A stretch of DNA of 58,501 nucleotides from an uncultured Eubacteriales bacterium (GTDB lineage: Bacteria; Bacillota; Clostridia; Christensenellales; CAG-138). The notes under the pieces were generated by a model. It searched no databases. It was not told the DNA's origin and saw only the letters and a program-made list of their open reading frames with translations. Below are positions 21,733 through 30,788 of the stretch, in pieces. Position 1 is the stretch's first letter; each line of letters starts with the position of its first letter. Both the position numbers and the translations under genes were made by a program. Location: contig CADAPG010000003.1 in the NCBI GenBank assembly GCA_902789675.1, forward strand, positions 1 to 58,501. The letters run 5' to 3'.

Positions 21733-24231
21733 ATGAAAAAAACGATTGCATGGATCCTCTGCATCCTGATGATGCTTGCCCTCATTCCCGCCGCGTTCGC
21801 GGACGGAAACGTGCTGCCGCCGGCGGAAGCGCTCAGCGACGACACGGTCCTCGTCGGCGTTTCCGGCACGTTCACGGAGGACCACGCCGCGGTGCTCCGG
21901 GAGCTGAACCGCATCCGCTATCTCGCCTGCTATTACGGCGATCCCGACCCGCGCAACCGGGAGCACGCGCTTTCGCTTGCGGACACGTCCGGCGGCGAGG
22001 AGCCCTCGGACGCCGTGCTGGCGCAGGAGAACGGCGACTACGTCCCCGCACAGTGGGATTCCGATCTGCAGCGCATCGCGGAGATCCGCGCGGTTGAAGC
22101 AAGCATCAGCTTCAGCCATACCCGCCCGAACGGCATGAGCTGCTTCACCGTGGAGATCAACGGCACGGGCAGCTTCTGCGAATGCCTTGCGTCGTCGTCC
22201 GACGCGGTCTATTCGCTGACCATGTACCGCAGCGAACGGCAGGACTGGATCGACGGCACCGACGCCGTGACCGGTCACTATACCGCAATGATCTCGCCCT
22301 CCCGCCGGTATTACGGCATCGCGGGGTTCCGTGATGTGTCCGGCTACGGCGCTTCTTCGCTGGAAGCGTGCGGCTCGCTCGGCGGCAGCACGACGCCGAT
22401 CGCGCGGAGCGGCGTGTATATGCAGATCACGGAGCTGCCGACAAGCGTCTTCGACGGCGCGGCGCTGAACGGAAACGACGCGATGAAGGTCGGCGAAACG
22501 CAGACGCTTGAGATGCTTCTGAAGCGCGGGACCAAGCGCACCTTCACCCCGTACGAGCCCGTAACCTGGCAGAGCAGCGATCCCGACGTTCTGACCGTCG
22601 ACGAAAACGGCAGGGTCGAAGCGCTGAAGAGCGGCACGGCAACGGTCACCGCGACCTTTGCGGAACAGACGGCGACGCTGGAGATCACGGTCACAACCGA
22701 CGGATCCGCGGAGCCCGAAGATCCCGAACAGCCTCAGGAACGCTCCGGACAGTGCGGCGACAACGTCTTCTGGAAGCTCGGCGACAACGGCGTGATGACC
22801 GTATCCGGCGAAGGCGAAACGTGGTGGTTCTGGGACGAGAATCCCACCTTCTGGGAATATCGCGGGGATGTGAAGGAGATCGTCTTTGAGGACGGCGTCA
22901 CGGGCATCGGCGGCTACTTCCTGTACGATATGTACAACCTTGAAACCATGCGTATCTCCAAGACCGTCCGGACCATGCAGGAAGGCAACTGGGGCACCCC
23001 GCGCCTTGCGGTGATCACGGTCGATCCGGACAGCACGCACCTGACCGCGATCGACAACGTCCTGTACTCGAAGAACATGCGGGCGCTGTGCAAGTACGCC
23101 TCGCAGAAGCCCGACACGTATTACCGCATCCCGGACGGCGTGGAAGAGGTCTGTGAAGCGGCGATGTATTCGAACAATCTTCGTACGGTCGTGCTGCCCG
23201 AAAGCATAAAGCTGCTGGAGCCTGTGGCGATCAGCGGCAAAAACCTGACGGACGTATACTTCCGCGGACTGCCCCCCGAAGACGGCGGCGCGGGCAGCGA
23301 CGTATTCGGCGATCCGGACCTGATCACGGTGTGGTATCCGGACTGGCTGCGCGACGCATGGGCGCCCAACGGCGAAACGATGATGGATATCTACCGGATC
23401 GCGCCGTATTACTCACCGGTGCAGCAGATCGAGCTGAACGCGGAGGACGTCGGCTACAAGGGCGAAACGCCGTACGTCGTCTATGACGGCAAGGCGCATA
23501 CGCCGCGCTTCACGGTGCTTGACAGAAACGGCAGCGTCGTCGACGAAAGCGAATACACCGTGACCTACCGCGACAACACCGCGCCCGGCACCGCCTATAT
23601 CGACGTGCAGTGGAAGGAAGGCGGTCCCGTCGTGACGCAGTTCTTCAAGATCTATCTGTCCGAAACGACGGAGACGTACGTCGAAAACCGCGCCGACGGC
23701 GTCCGGATCACATGGAAGCCGGTCGAGGGCGCGAAGGGCTATGTCATCTACCGCCGCGCGTGGAACCTCACGAGCGCCGGCTGGACGGGGTTTGCGCGCT
23801 GGTACAACACGACCGAAACCACGTGGACGGACACCAAGGTCTATGCCGGCACGCGCTACCAGTACGGCGTCAAGGCATACTTCTCCGATCCGATGGACAA
23901 CTACAATCTCGGTCTGGTCGGACCGCTGAAGACGACCGTGCGCATCACCAGCCGCACGCTGCTCGGCGTCGACGCGGGTGAAAAGCAGATGACGGTCCGC
24001 TGGTCCGGCTCGAAGTACTTCACCGGCTATCAGATCCGGTATTCGACCGATCCGACGTTCAAGACCGGTTCCGTCGCGTTCAAGGTCACGCGTCCGGACG
24101 CCTACCGCAACACGGTCAAGAACCTCGTTTCCGGCACGACCTACTACGTGCAGGTCCGCTCCTATCACGAATTCGAGGGCATGACCTACTTCGGCGAATG
24201 GTCCGAAGCGCTCTCCTGCACCGTACGGTAA
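21733..24231 (+). CDS. Large secreted protein: CAP, Big_2, leucine-rich and fibronectin III domains
   Basis: An 832-residue exported protein with signal peptide (cleavage after AAFA, about 23). Order: a CAP/SCP domain (about 50-205; LNRIR, ISFSHTRPNGMSCF, DAVTGHYTAMI, YGIAGF); a Big_2 immunoglobulin-like domain (about 245-320; VTWQSSDPDVLTVDENGRVEALKSGTATVTA); a BspA-like LRR_5 region (about 340-540); a linker domain; and two FN3 modules (about 645-740 and 745-832). No anchor is seen at the C-terminus, so it is likely released or held by CAP or wall contacts. Such proteins of gut Clostridia are thought to act in surface adhesion. GAAAGGAG precedes ATG 21733. Confidence 0.9.
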   Translation: MKKTIAWILCILMMLALIPAAFADGNVLPPAEALSDDTVLVGVSGTFTEDHAAVLRELNRIRYLACYYGDPDPRNREHALSLADTSGGEEPSDAVLAQENGDYVPAQWDSDLQRIAEIRAVEASISFSHTRPNGMSCFTVEINGTGSFCECLASSSDAVYSLTMYRSERQDWIDGTDAVTGHYTAMISPSRRYYGIAGFRDVSGYGASSLEACGSLGGSTTPIARSGVYMQITELPTSVFDGAALNGNDAMKVGETQTLEMLLKRGTKRTFTPYEPVTWQSSDPDVLTVDENGRVEALKSGTATVTATFAEQTATLEITVTTDGSAEPEDPEQPQERSGQCGDNVFWKLGDNGVMTVSGEGETWWFWDENPTFWEYRGDVKEIVFEDGVTGIGGYFLYDMYNLETMRISKTVRTMQEGNWGTPRLAVITVDPDSTHLTAIDNVLYSKNMRALCKYASQKPDTYYRIPDGVEEVCEAAMYSNNLRTVVLPESIKLLEPVAISGKNLTDVYFRGLPPEDGGAGSDVFGDPDLITVWYPDWLRDAWAPNGETMMDIYRIAPYYSPVQQIELNAEDVGYKGETPYVVYDGKAHTPRFTVLDRNGSVVDESEYTVTYRDNTAPGTAYIDVQWKEGGPVVTQFFKIYLSETTETYVENRADGVRITWKPVEGAKGYVIYRRAWNLTSAGWTGFARWYNTTETTWTDTKVYAGTRYQYGVKAYFSDPMDNYNLGLVGPLKTTVRITSRTLLGVDAGEKQMTVRWSGSKYFTGYQIRYSTDPTFKTGSVAFKVTRPDAYRNTVKNLVSGTTYYVQVRSYHEFEGMTYFGEWSEALSCTVR

Positions 24232-24289
24232 TACCCTGCGGAGGCGGTCGGCATGTCTGCCTTTCCTGCCGACCGCGCTCTTTCCCGAA

Positions 24290-24323
24290 GGACCTCCGGA
24301 CCCCCGCTCCGGAGGTCCTTTTT
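24290..24323 (+). terminator. Rho-independent terminator
   Basis: An 11-bp perfect stem (24290-24300 with 24308-24318), 7-base loop, five T residues. Confidence 0.92.
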
Positions 24324-24358
24324 CTGCGGACGAGGGGCGGCTTCCCCGCAATACGGGC

Positions 24359-24387
24359 TTGTCAACGCGGCGGAGATTTGGTATACT
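24359..24387 (+). promoter_or_regulatory. Promoter of the yitT-like operon
   Basis: TTGTCA (24359-24364), 17-bp spacer, TATACT (24382-24387), 30 bases before the start codon. Confidence 0.8.
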
Positions 24388-24416
24388 GTAAACTGAAGAA
24401 ATCTGTGGGAGGACAT

Positions 24417-25352
24417 ATGGGAAAGAAAGCGAATCATCCCTCGAACGCGGACCGCGGAAAGCGGATCCTGCGCGAAGCGAAAGCCGTCGTTCTGATGTCG
24501 CTGATGATCACGATCGAGGCGCTGGCGGTCACGCTGCTGTACACGCCGGCGGGCGTGGTCACGGGCGGCGTCACCGGTATCGCGATGCTGATCACATACG
24601 CGACGAACGGCGCGGTTCCGAACTGGATCTTCGTCGCGGTCGCCAACATCCCGCTGCTGATCCTGGCGTTTAAGTACCTGCACATCCGGTTCACGGTCTA
24701 CACGCTTCTGATGACGGTGCTGTTCGCCGCGGAGCTTGCGCTGTTCGGCAACCTGCAGTTTCCGGCGCTGTTCGACATGAGCGAGCCGGCGTGGCGCGTG
24801 GTGAGCGTGATCTTCGGCGCGGTCACGATGGGCGTTGCGGGCGGCATGATCGTGCGGCTGGGCGGCAGCACGGGCGGCATGGACATCGTTTCGCTGCTGC
24901 TGAACCGCAAGTTCTCGATCTCGATGGGCACGATCTCGATGTCGCTGAACGTCGTGATCGCGCTTGCGCTGGGCGTCGTGAAAGCGATCGGCGCGGGCGA
25001 TTACCGCATCGGCGTGGAGAGCGCCGCACTGTCGTTCATTGCGCTGTTCGTCACGAGCATTGCGTTCAACAACATCATCCTCGGCATCAACCGCACCAAG
25101 ACGCTGTTCATCATCTCCGACAAGTGGGAGGAGATCGCGCCGGACGTGCTGAACAAGATGCACCGCGGCGTCACGTATATCCCGTGCCGCGGGGCGTACA
25201 CCAATCAAGAAAAGACGCTGGTCTATATCCTGACGAAGACGATCGAGCTCGGACGCATTCGCCGGATCGTCCTCGAAAAGGATCCGAAGGCGATCATTTC
25301 CATCATCGATACGCGGGAGGTCATCGGCAAGGGCTTCTCCGCAGTCAACTGA
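24417..25352 (+). CDS. YitT family membrane protein with DUF2179 domain
   Basis: A 311-residue protein. A basic N-terminus is followed by five or six helices (about 25-215). The signature VRLGGSTGGMDIVSLLLNRKF falls in the middle, followed by a cytosolic DUF2179 domain (KTLFIISDKWEEIAPDVL to SIIDTREVIGKGF). YitT proteins are widespread in Bacillota and their transport function is not known. GGGAGG precedes ATG 24417; the frame is open upstream but there is a promoter in between. Twenty-one bases separate it from the dipeptidase. Confidence 0.93.
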   Translation: MGKKANHPSNADRGKRILREAKAVVLMSLMITIEALAVTLLYTPAGVVTGGVTGIAMLITYATNGAVPNWIFVAVANIPLLILAFKYLHIRFTVYTLLMTVLFAAELALFGNLQFPALFDMSEPAWRVVSVIFGAVTMGVAGGMIVRLGGSTGGMDIVSLLLNRKFSISMGTISMSLNVVIALALGVVKAIGAGDYRIGVESAALSFIALFVTSIAFNNIILGINRTKTLFIISDKWEEIAPDVLNKMHRGVTYIPCRGAYTNQEKTLVYILTKTIELGRIRRIVLEKDPKAIISIIDTREVIGKGFSAVN

Positions 25353-25373
25353 CAGAAAGGAAGGAAATTTGCT

Positions 25374-26705
25374 ATGAAGAATCGGATCGAAGAAACGCTG
25401 CGCGATCAGATCGAAGACCTCAAGGCGCTCGTGCGCATCCCGTCCGTGTCCCGCGGGGATCCCGCGGAGCCGGGTAAGCCGTTCGGCAAGACGGTGTACG
25501 AAGCGCTGCAGGCGGCGCTGGCGATCGCGCGCAGGCTGGGTCTCAACGCGTGGGACGTCGACGGGTACTGCGGCGTCGTCGAGTACGGCGAGGGCGAGGA
25601 GGTCCTCGGCATCCTGGCGCATCTCGACGTCGTTCCGGAGGGCGAGGGCTGGTCGGTCCCGCCGTACTCCGCAACGGAACGCGACGGCCGCATCATCGGA
25701 CGCGGCACGCTGGACGACAAGAGTCCCGCGCTCTCCGCGATCTACGCGCTCGCCGCGATCAAGGACCTCGGCTTCCCGATGAAGCGCCGCGTGCGCGTCA
25801 TCCTCGGCTGCGACGAGGAGATCGGATCTCTGGGCGTCGAGCACTATCTGAAGGTCGAGGGACAGCCGACGCTGGCGTTCACGCCGGACGCGGAATACCC
25901 CGCCGTCAATTCCGAGATGGGCATCATGCACACGACGTACGAAAAGCAGTACCGTTCGGAACTTCGGATCGACTGCGGTTCGGCGGCGAACGTCATCCCC
26001 GGCGTGATCCGCGCCGAGCTCCCGTGCGAGGCGATCCCGGTGGAAGCGCCCGAGGGCTACACGGTTACGTACGAAGGCAGCCGCATCACGGTCGAGGGCC
26101 GCGGCGGTCACGCCTCCATGCCGGAGTTTGCGAAGAACGCGCTGCAGGCGCTTTTGCTGATCCTTGTGCAGCAGCCGCTTCCCGCAGAGGATAAGGCGAC
26201 GGTGCTTGCGCTGCACGCGCTCTGGAAGCTCGACATGCACGGCGAAACGCTCGGCATCGACGTGACGGACGAATCCGGCAGGATCACCTATCAGCCCGAC
26301 GTGATCCGCTTCGACGAAAACGGCGTGCGCTTCATCGCCGACTGCCGCCATCCGTTCTCCGCAAAGGCGGAGGATCTGCTCGCGACGTGGGACGCGGCGT
26401 ACGGCAAGGCGGGCTTTGTCCGCACCGATACGGTCATCAAGCCGGGACACTTCATCCCGGCGGACAGCGAGCTCGTCTCCACGCTGATGAACGTGTACAA
26501 CGAGATGAACGGCTCGGACTCCAAGCCGCTTTCGATGGGCGGCGGCACCTACGCGCGCGAGCTCGACAACGCAGTTGCGTTCGGCACCGTGCGCGAGGGC
26601 GAGGAGAGCATGTGCCACATGCCGGACGAGTCGATCTCGATCGAGGACATCCGCTTCAACACCAACGTCATGGCGGAGGCGATCCGCCGTCTGGCAACCG
26701 TATAA
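25374..26705 (+). CDS. M20 family dipeptidase, PepV/Sapep type
   Basis: A 443-residue metallopeptidase. Metal ligands and active site are visible in GILAHLDVVPEGEGW (first His and catalytic Asp), RGTLDDKSPALSAIYAL (bridging Asp), LGCDEEIGS (catalytic Glu pair) and AFTPDAEYP. The C-terminal GGGTYARELDNAVAFG carries the last His-equivalent region. It should split dipeptides with broad specificity in the cytosol. AAAGGAAGG lies before ATG 25374. The response regulator gene starts two bases after its stop, so it shares a transcript with the two-component genes. Confidence 0.93.
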   Translation: MKNRIEETLRDQIEDLKALVRIPSVSRGDPAEPGKPFGKTVYEALQAALAIARRLGLNAWDVDGYCGVVEYGEGEEVLGILAHLDVVPEGEGWSVPPYSATERDGRIIGRGTLDDKSPALSAIYALAAIKDLGFPMKRRVRVILGCDEEIGSLGVEHYLKVEGQPTLAFTPDAEYPAVNSEMGIMHTTYEKQYRSELRIDCGSAANVIPGVIRAELPCEAIPVEAPEGYTVTYEGSRITVEGRGGHASMPEFAKNALQALLLILVQQPLPAEDKATVLALHALWKLDMHGETLGIDVTDESGRITYQPDVIRFDENGVRFIADCRHPFSAKAEDLLATWDAAYGKAGFVRTDTVIKPGHFIPADSELVSTLMNVYNEMNGSDSKPLSMGGGTYARELDNAVAFGTVREGEESMCHMPDESISIEDIRFNTNVMAEAIRRLATV

Positions 26706-26706
26706 T

Positions 26707-27378
26707 ATGGCGCTCGTATACATTGCAGAAGACGATACCGACATCCGCGAACTGGAGACCTACGCGCTGAAAAGCGCAGGTCTCTCGGTCGAATCGTTCC
26801 CGGAAGGAACGTCGTTCCTTGCGGCGGTGAAGGAACGCCTTCCCGATCTCGTTCTGCTCGATATCATGCTGCCCGGCGCGGACGGGCTGCAGCTTTTGAA
26901 GCGGCTCCGGAACGACCCCGAAACGCGGTCGATCCCGATCATCATGGTCACGGCGAAGACGTCCGAAGCGGACAAGGTCAAAGGGCTCGATTCCGGCGCG
27001 GACGATTACCTTTCGAAGCCGTTCGGCGTCATGGAGCTGGTGTCGCGCTGCAAGGCGCTGCTGCGCCGCACGCACCGGCCCGCCGAAGCGGTGCTGCGCT
27101 TCGGTTCGATCGAACTGGACGACAGCCGCCACCGCGTGACCGTCGACGGACGGGAAACCGAGCTGACGTTCAAAGAATACGGGCTTTTAAAGCATATGCT
27201 TTCCAACATCGGCACGCCCGTTACGCGCGCGCAGCTCATGGAAGCCGTGTGGGGCTTTGCCTTCACCGGCGAAACGCGTACCGTGGACATGCACATCAAG
27301 ACGCTGCGCAAAAAGCTCGGCGACGCAGGGAACCTCATCGAGACCGTGCGGAACGTGGGCTACCGGATCGGGAGGTAG
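26707..27378 (+). CDS. OmpR/PhoB-family response regulator
   Basis: A 223-residue regulator. Receiver domain 1-120: acidic pocket EDD near residues 8-10, phosphorylation site D52 in VLLDIMLPG, the conserved Thr in MVTAKT and Lys in KPFG. DNA-binding winged helix 125-223: LTFKEYGLLKHMLSNIGTPVTRAQLMEAVWG and the recognition part TRTVDMHIKTLRKKLGD, ending in VRNVGYRIG. Directly followed by its kinase after 5 bases. Target unknown; PhoB-like by architecture. Confidence 0.95.
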   Translation: MALVYIAEDDTDIRELETYALKSAGLSVESFPEGTSFLAAVKERLPDLVLLDIMLPGADGLQLLKRLRNDPETRSIPIIMVTAKTSEADKVKGLDSGADDYLSKPFGVMELVSRCKALLRRTHRPAEAVLRFGSIELDDSRHRVTVDGRETELTFKEYGLLKHMLSNIGTPVTRAQLMEAVWGFAFTGETRTVDMHIKTLRKKLGDAGNLIETVRNVGYRIGR

Positions 27379-27383
27379 GCGTG

Positions 27384-28367
27384 ATGAACGAAACGATGCT
27401 CTCCGGCATCCTGGACGCGCTGGAGGACGGCGTTGCGGTATTCGATCTCGAAGGCACCGTGCTGTTTCTGAACGCAAAGGCGTGCGAGCTGCTGCATATG
27501 ACCCCGACGACGCTCCGAAGGATCCACGACCTGCCGGAGGACGTGCACGCGTTCTTCGGCGGCGTCCGCAGCGGCAGAAGCGAAACGGTCGAGCTGTTCG
27601 GGCAGGCGGTACGTCTGCACTACCAGGACACGTATCAGGACGGTCTGCGCACCGGCGCGGTGCTGATTCTGACCGATCTCGGCGAGCAGCAGCGGGCGGA
27701 CCGGATCCGCCACGAGTTCACTGCGAACGTCTCGCACGAGCTGAAGACCCCGCTGACCTCGATCTCCGGCTACGCCGAGATGATCGAAAACGGCATGGCG
27801 AAGGACGAGGACGTGCGGCGCTTTGCCGAGCGCATCCGCCGCGAATCGAACCGCATGCTGTCGCTGGTGTCGGACATCATCACGCTGTCCGAACTCGACG
27901 AGCGGGAGATCCTGGAGCAGGCGGAGACCGTCGATCTCTATGCGCTTGCGCAGGAGACCGTCGAGACGCTGAAAAGCGCCGCCATGCTGCGCGGCGTTTC
28001 GGTGCAGCTTTCGGGCGGATCGATGGCGGTCCACGGCGTTCGCTCGCTTCTCTCCGAGCTCATCTATAACCTTCTGGACAACGCGATCCGCTATAACCGC
28101 GATAACGGAACGGTCTCCGTGCGCGTTGCGGACCGGAAGCTGTCCGTGCGCGACACGGGCATCGGCATCCCCAAGCATCACCAGAGCCGCATCTTCGAGC
28201 GGTTCTACCGCGTGGACAAGAGCCGCAGCAAGGCGACCGGCGGCACGGGACTGGGACTTGCGATCGTCAAGCACATCTGCGAGGAGCACGGCGCGGACCT
28301 GAAGCTGAAAAGCGCCGAGGGCATCGGCACCGAGATCACGGTCACCTTTCCCGCGTTCGAATTGTGA
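27384..28367 (+). CDS. Histidine kinase with PAS domain, no membrane segment
   Basis: A 327-residue kinase. An N-terminal PAS-like domain (about 5-100; DALEDGVAVFDLEGTVLFLNAKACELL) is followed by HisKA with phospho-acceptor H118 (NVSHELKTPLTSI) and the ATPase domain with N box NLLDNAIRYN, G1 DTGIGIP, F box and G2 GGTGLGLAIVKH. PhoR-like in its catalytic half, but I see no transmembrane helix or HAMP, so it should sense an intracellular signal or a partner protein. GGGAGG lies before ATG 27384. It is the cognate partner of the preceding regulator by adjacency. Confidence 0.93.
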   Translation: MNETMLSGILDALEDGVAVFDLEGTVLFLNAKACELLHMTPTTLRRIHDLPEDVHAFFGGVRSGRSETVELFGQAVRLHYQDTYQDGLRTGAVLILTDLGEQQRADRIRHEFTANVSHELKTPLTSISGYAEMIENGMAKDEDVRRFAERIRRESNRMLSLVSDIITLSELDEREILEQAETVDLYALAQETVETLKSAAMLRGVSVQLSGGSMAVHGVRSLLSELIYNLLDNAIRYNRDNGTVSVRVADRKLSVRDTGIGIPKHHQSRIFERFYRVDKSRSKATGGTGLGLAIVKHICEEHGADLKLKSAEGIGTEITVTFPAFEL

Positions 28368-28433
28368 AAGAATCGAAAAAAGTACAAAAGAAAAAAAGGA
28401 TTTTTGAAAGAAACGTCGTATAATAATATTGTT

Positions 28434-28563
28434 CTTAAGAAGAATATTTTTCTTAAGAAGAATGATTTAATTCAATTTAATTAAGAAGAATATTGTAATT
28501 ACATCTACTTAAGAAAAATCATTGTAATTACATCTGCTTAAGAAGATCGTTCTTAAGAAGACA
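28434..28563. repeat. Array of six CTTAAGAAGA-type repeats in an AT-rich island
   Basis: Copies of (C/A)TTAAGAA(G/A)A begin at 28434, 28452, 28480, 28508, 28537 and 28552. Three centres read TTCTTAAGAA, a perfect palindrome. Two units form a tandem 29-bp repeat (28492-28520 and 28521-28549, each starting ATTGTAATTACATCT). The whole stretch 28370-28563 is far more AT-rich than its surroundings, lies between two converging genes, and has TATAAT at 28419-28424. No coding sequence is seen. Confidence 0.85.
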
Positions 28564-28606
28564 GTCTTCTGATCCGGCTGCAATGCGCCGGAAAAAAAGA
28601 GAAAAG

Positions 28607-28644
28607 AACAGGAACGGGCAAATTTTGAAGCCCGTTCCTGTTTT
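28607..28644. terminator. Terminator between converging genes
   Basis: A 13-bp perfect stem (28607-28619 with 28630-28642) with a 10-base loop, T-rich on both strands. It probably serves the GntR gene on the minus strand. Confidence 0.85.
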
Positions 28645-28681
28645 AGTAAGAAAACAATTTGCATGCGCCGCGCTGCGTGTC

Positions 28682-29395
28682 TTACCGCGGACCCGAGAAG
28701 TGCAGAACCTGCGACGACGGGAAGCAGAACGTGTCCACCAGCATCGGAACGCCGCCGTAGCCCTCGCAGAGCAGCTCCACATGCAGGACCGCCGATCCGA
28801 CGGGGACCGACAGCGCTTCCGCAACGGTGGGATCGGCAAGCTCCGCGCGGAATTCGACGTGCAGCGATTCAATGTGCAGAAGCCGGCTGCTCACGATCAG
28901 CTCGGCAAGGGAGGTCTTGAACTCCCGCCGGAAGATCTGCGGGACCATGTCGGTACGCAGATATGCCGTGCCGTACGCAAACGGCTTGTCTTCCGCCATG
29001 CGCACGCGCGTGACCCGGCGGACCTTCGTATGCGGCGGGATCTTCAGCAATTCCGCGATTCCCGGCGGCGCGGGCACGAACGAGATCGAAAGATTCCGGA
29101 TCCTGGATTCGATGCCGACCCTGCGGATCGAATCGATAATCGTCGGCTCGACCGTAAAGCGGTACAGCGTTTCCTTTGGTTCCGTGCGGAACGAGCCGCG
29201 TCCGCGTTCGCGCGTCAGGATCCCTTCGCGCACCAGAACGTCGAGCGCGCGGCGCACCGTGTCGCGGCTGACGCCGTATTCGACCGCAAGCGCCTGTTCC
29301 GGTTCAAGCGGCGCGCCGATCGGCATCGTCATGAGCTTTGCGCGCTGCTCGTCGGCAATGCAAAGGTATTGCGGGATCCCGGATGATTTGTTCAT
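28682..29395 (-). CDS. GntR/HutC-family regulator with UTRA domain
   Basis: A 237-residue regulator. N-terminal winged helix (about 5-70) with PLEPEQALAVEYGVSRDTVRRALDVLVREGILTRERGRGSFR, the classic GntR signature, followed by a UTRA ligand-binding domain (about 85-235) of HutC type. The ATG at 29395 has GGAGG at a good distance; an in-frame ATG two codons earlier is too close to that site. UTRA regulators often bind sugar or amino-acid derivatives; the ligand here is not evident. No transport or catabolic gene is adjacent; the next gene upstream is a patatin lipase. Confidence 0.93.
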   Translation of the reverse strand: MNKSSGIPQYLCIADEQRAKLMTMPIGAPLEPEQALAVEYGVSRDTVRRALDVLVREGILTRERGRGSFRTEPKETLYRFTVEPTIIDSIRRVGIESRIRNLSISFVPAPPGIAELLKIPPHTKVRRVTRVRMAEDKPFAYGTAYLRTDMVPQIFRREFKTSLAELIVSSRLLHIESLHVEFRAELADPTVAEALSVPVGSAVLHVELLCEGYGGVPMLVDTFCFPSSQVLHFSGPR

Positions 29396-29448
29396 AAGCA
29401 TTCCTCCGTAACGGTCGATGAGGTCGTTTTGGGAATGTGAAATTCAGT

Positions 29449-30246
29449 TTATTCGGCAAGCAGCGCTTCGATTTCCGGCAGCGCGCGCTCGGCGCATTCG
29501 CGGCCGATGCGGATCGCTTCCGCCGCGCCGGCGGTGGAGACCATGCCCATAAAGGACACGTCCGGCTTGATTCGGACGTCCACCGTGTCGGTCCTGAGCC
29601 TTGAGATCTCCTTCTGCATGATGCTGAACGTGCGCAGCAGCGCGGAATGTGCGCCGGGCGCCTTGTCCTCGGGGATGACGAATTTCTTCTTGATCGACAG
29701 ATCCACGCCGATCACGATATCCGCGCCGTGTTCCCGCAGCACCTCGACCGGAAGCTCCTGCAGCATGCCGCCGTCGACGTACCAGTGCCCGTCGATCTTC
29801 ACCGGCGTGAACACGCCCGGGATCGCCATGCTGGCGCGGCCCGCTTCATACAGCTTGCAGTGCTCGAAGATGTGGAACTCCGCGGTTTCCAGATCCGCCG
29901 CGCCGATGAAGCAGGGGATCTTCGTCTGCTCCACGGTCAGATCGTGCGTCAGCGTCCGAATGATCTCCGCAACCTTGTTGCCCGAGAAGAAGCCGCCGCG
30001 CGTGACCACCGTCGGATCGATGATGTCCTTGGGCATCAGCGTGCAAAGGTATTTTTCCAGCATGTAGAGGTCCGTGCCCGCCGCGTAGATCGCCGCGACC
30101 AGCGCGCCGGCGCTTGCGCCGGAGACCATGTCGATGGGAATGCCGTGCTCCTCCAGCACCTGCAGCACCCCGATGTGCGCCATGCCGCGCCCGCCGCCGG
30201 AGGCAAGCGCGAGGCCGACTTTTTTCCGTTCGCTCAAAGCGTTCAT
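29449..30246 (-). CDS. Patatin-like phospholipase
   Basis: A 265-residue cytosolic esterase of the NTE/RssA group. Oxyanion hole GGGRGMAH (17-24), nucleophile S45 in GASAG, and catalytic Asp D158 in the DGG motif make up the Ser-Asp dyad. It should hydrolyse acyl esters of membrane lipids or related substrates. The length suits a minimal patatin domain with a C-terminal helical tail. It is followed, after 53 bases, by the GntR gene on the same strand, so the two may be co-transcribed. Confidence 0.93.
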   Translation of the reverse strand: MNALSERKKVGLALASGGGRGMAHIGVLQVLEEHGIPIDMVSGASAGALVAAIYAAGTDLYMLEKYLCTLMPKDIIDPTVVTRGGFFSGNKVAEIIRTLTHDLTVEQTKIPCFIGAADLETAEFHIFEHCKLYEAGRASMAIPGVFTPVKIDGHWYVDGGMLQELPVEVLREHGADIVIGVDLSIKKKFVIPEDKAPGAHSALLRTFSIMQKEISRLRTDTVDVRIKPDVSFMGMVSTAGAAEAIRIGRECAERALPEIEALLAE

Positions 30247-30417
30247 CCTTTCATCTCGAGAACGATCGTTCGTTCCTTTTCACCCCGATTATATCAAAGG
30301 ACGCGACAGTTTGCAAGGCTGCGCAAAGGATTCTCTTTATGTCCGCAGGACATTTCATGCCGCATGACGGGGCATCCTCCCGAACGCCCCGCATGACGGC
30401 AGGCAATACATGATACA

Positions 30418-30458
30418 AAAAGATCCTTCGTCGCCGTTCCGGCTTCTCAGGATGACAC
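30418..30458. repeat. Small palindromic repeat (GATCCTTCG...CAGGATGAC type)
   Basis: GATCCTTCG at 30421 and CTCAGGATGACA at 30444 are the arms of a small imperfect palindrome. Repeats of this look are common between genes in many gut bacteria; that is general recollection, not a search result. Confidence 0.55.
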
Positions 30459-30480
30459 AACAGGGGTGCGCGGCATTACA

Positions 30481-30715
30481 GGTTCCGCTGTTACGGGCGG
30501 ATGCGATCCGCCCCTACGGTACATTTGCGCGCCTCATGCGCGTGACAATTCCCCCCCCTTTACACAAGGGGGGCAAGGGGTTCGCGCAGCCAAAAGCCTT
30601 CTCCTCCGAGGAGAAGGTGGCGAGGTTTGCCGAGCCGGATGAGGTGGACACGCCGAAAAGCGGAACGCTTTTCGCGGATCAATGAATTGCGCCTGCGCCG
30701 CATAACGGGGCGCAG
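30481..30715. repeat. Composite dispersed repeat between patatin and argS genes
   Basis: GTTCCGCTGTTAC with the palindrome GGGCGGATGCGATCCGCCCC (30494-30513) comes first. Next is a C8/G6-type hairpin (30547-30570). Then the CCTTCTCCTCCGAGGAGAAGG palindrome (30596-30616) with GCCGGATGAGGTG, AAGCGGAACGCTTTTCGCGG and GAATTGCGCCTGCG. The outer blocks repeat the order seen at 10655-10826. No gene is seen in 30247-30780. Confidence 0.8.
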
Positions 30716-30777
30716 GGAAGCGTGCAGCGCACAATTTCACGGGAGAGGGAAGATTTTTCTTCCCTTTTTCCGATCGC

Positions 30778-30788
30778 TTTGTTATAAT
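30778..30788 (+). promoter_or_regulatory. Extended -10 promoter of argS-serS
   Basis: TTTGTTATAAT with TATAAT at 30783-30788 and the TG extension; no good -35 box. No T-box leader is visible before argS. Confidence 0.6.

Noticed and set aside
24186..26744. Very long minus-strand open frame (852 codons) across yitT and the dipeptidase
   Set aside because: It is an antisense shadow caused by high GC content, rich in Arg and Asp runs, with no domain; both plus-strand genes are clear families.
28434..28563. CRISPR array
   Set aside because: Units are short, palindromic, irregularly spaced and without unique spacers of even length; no cas gene is nearby.
30540..30575. C-run/G-run hairpin as a terminator or riboswitch piece
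   Set aside because: It lies amid dispersed repeats, has no T run and no match to a known riboswitch; treated as part of the composite repeat.
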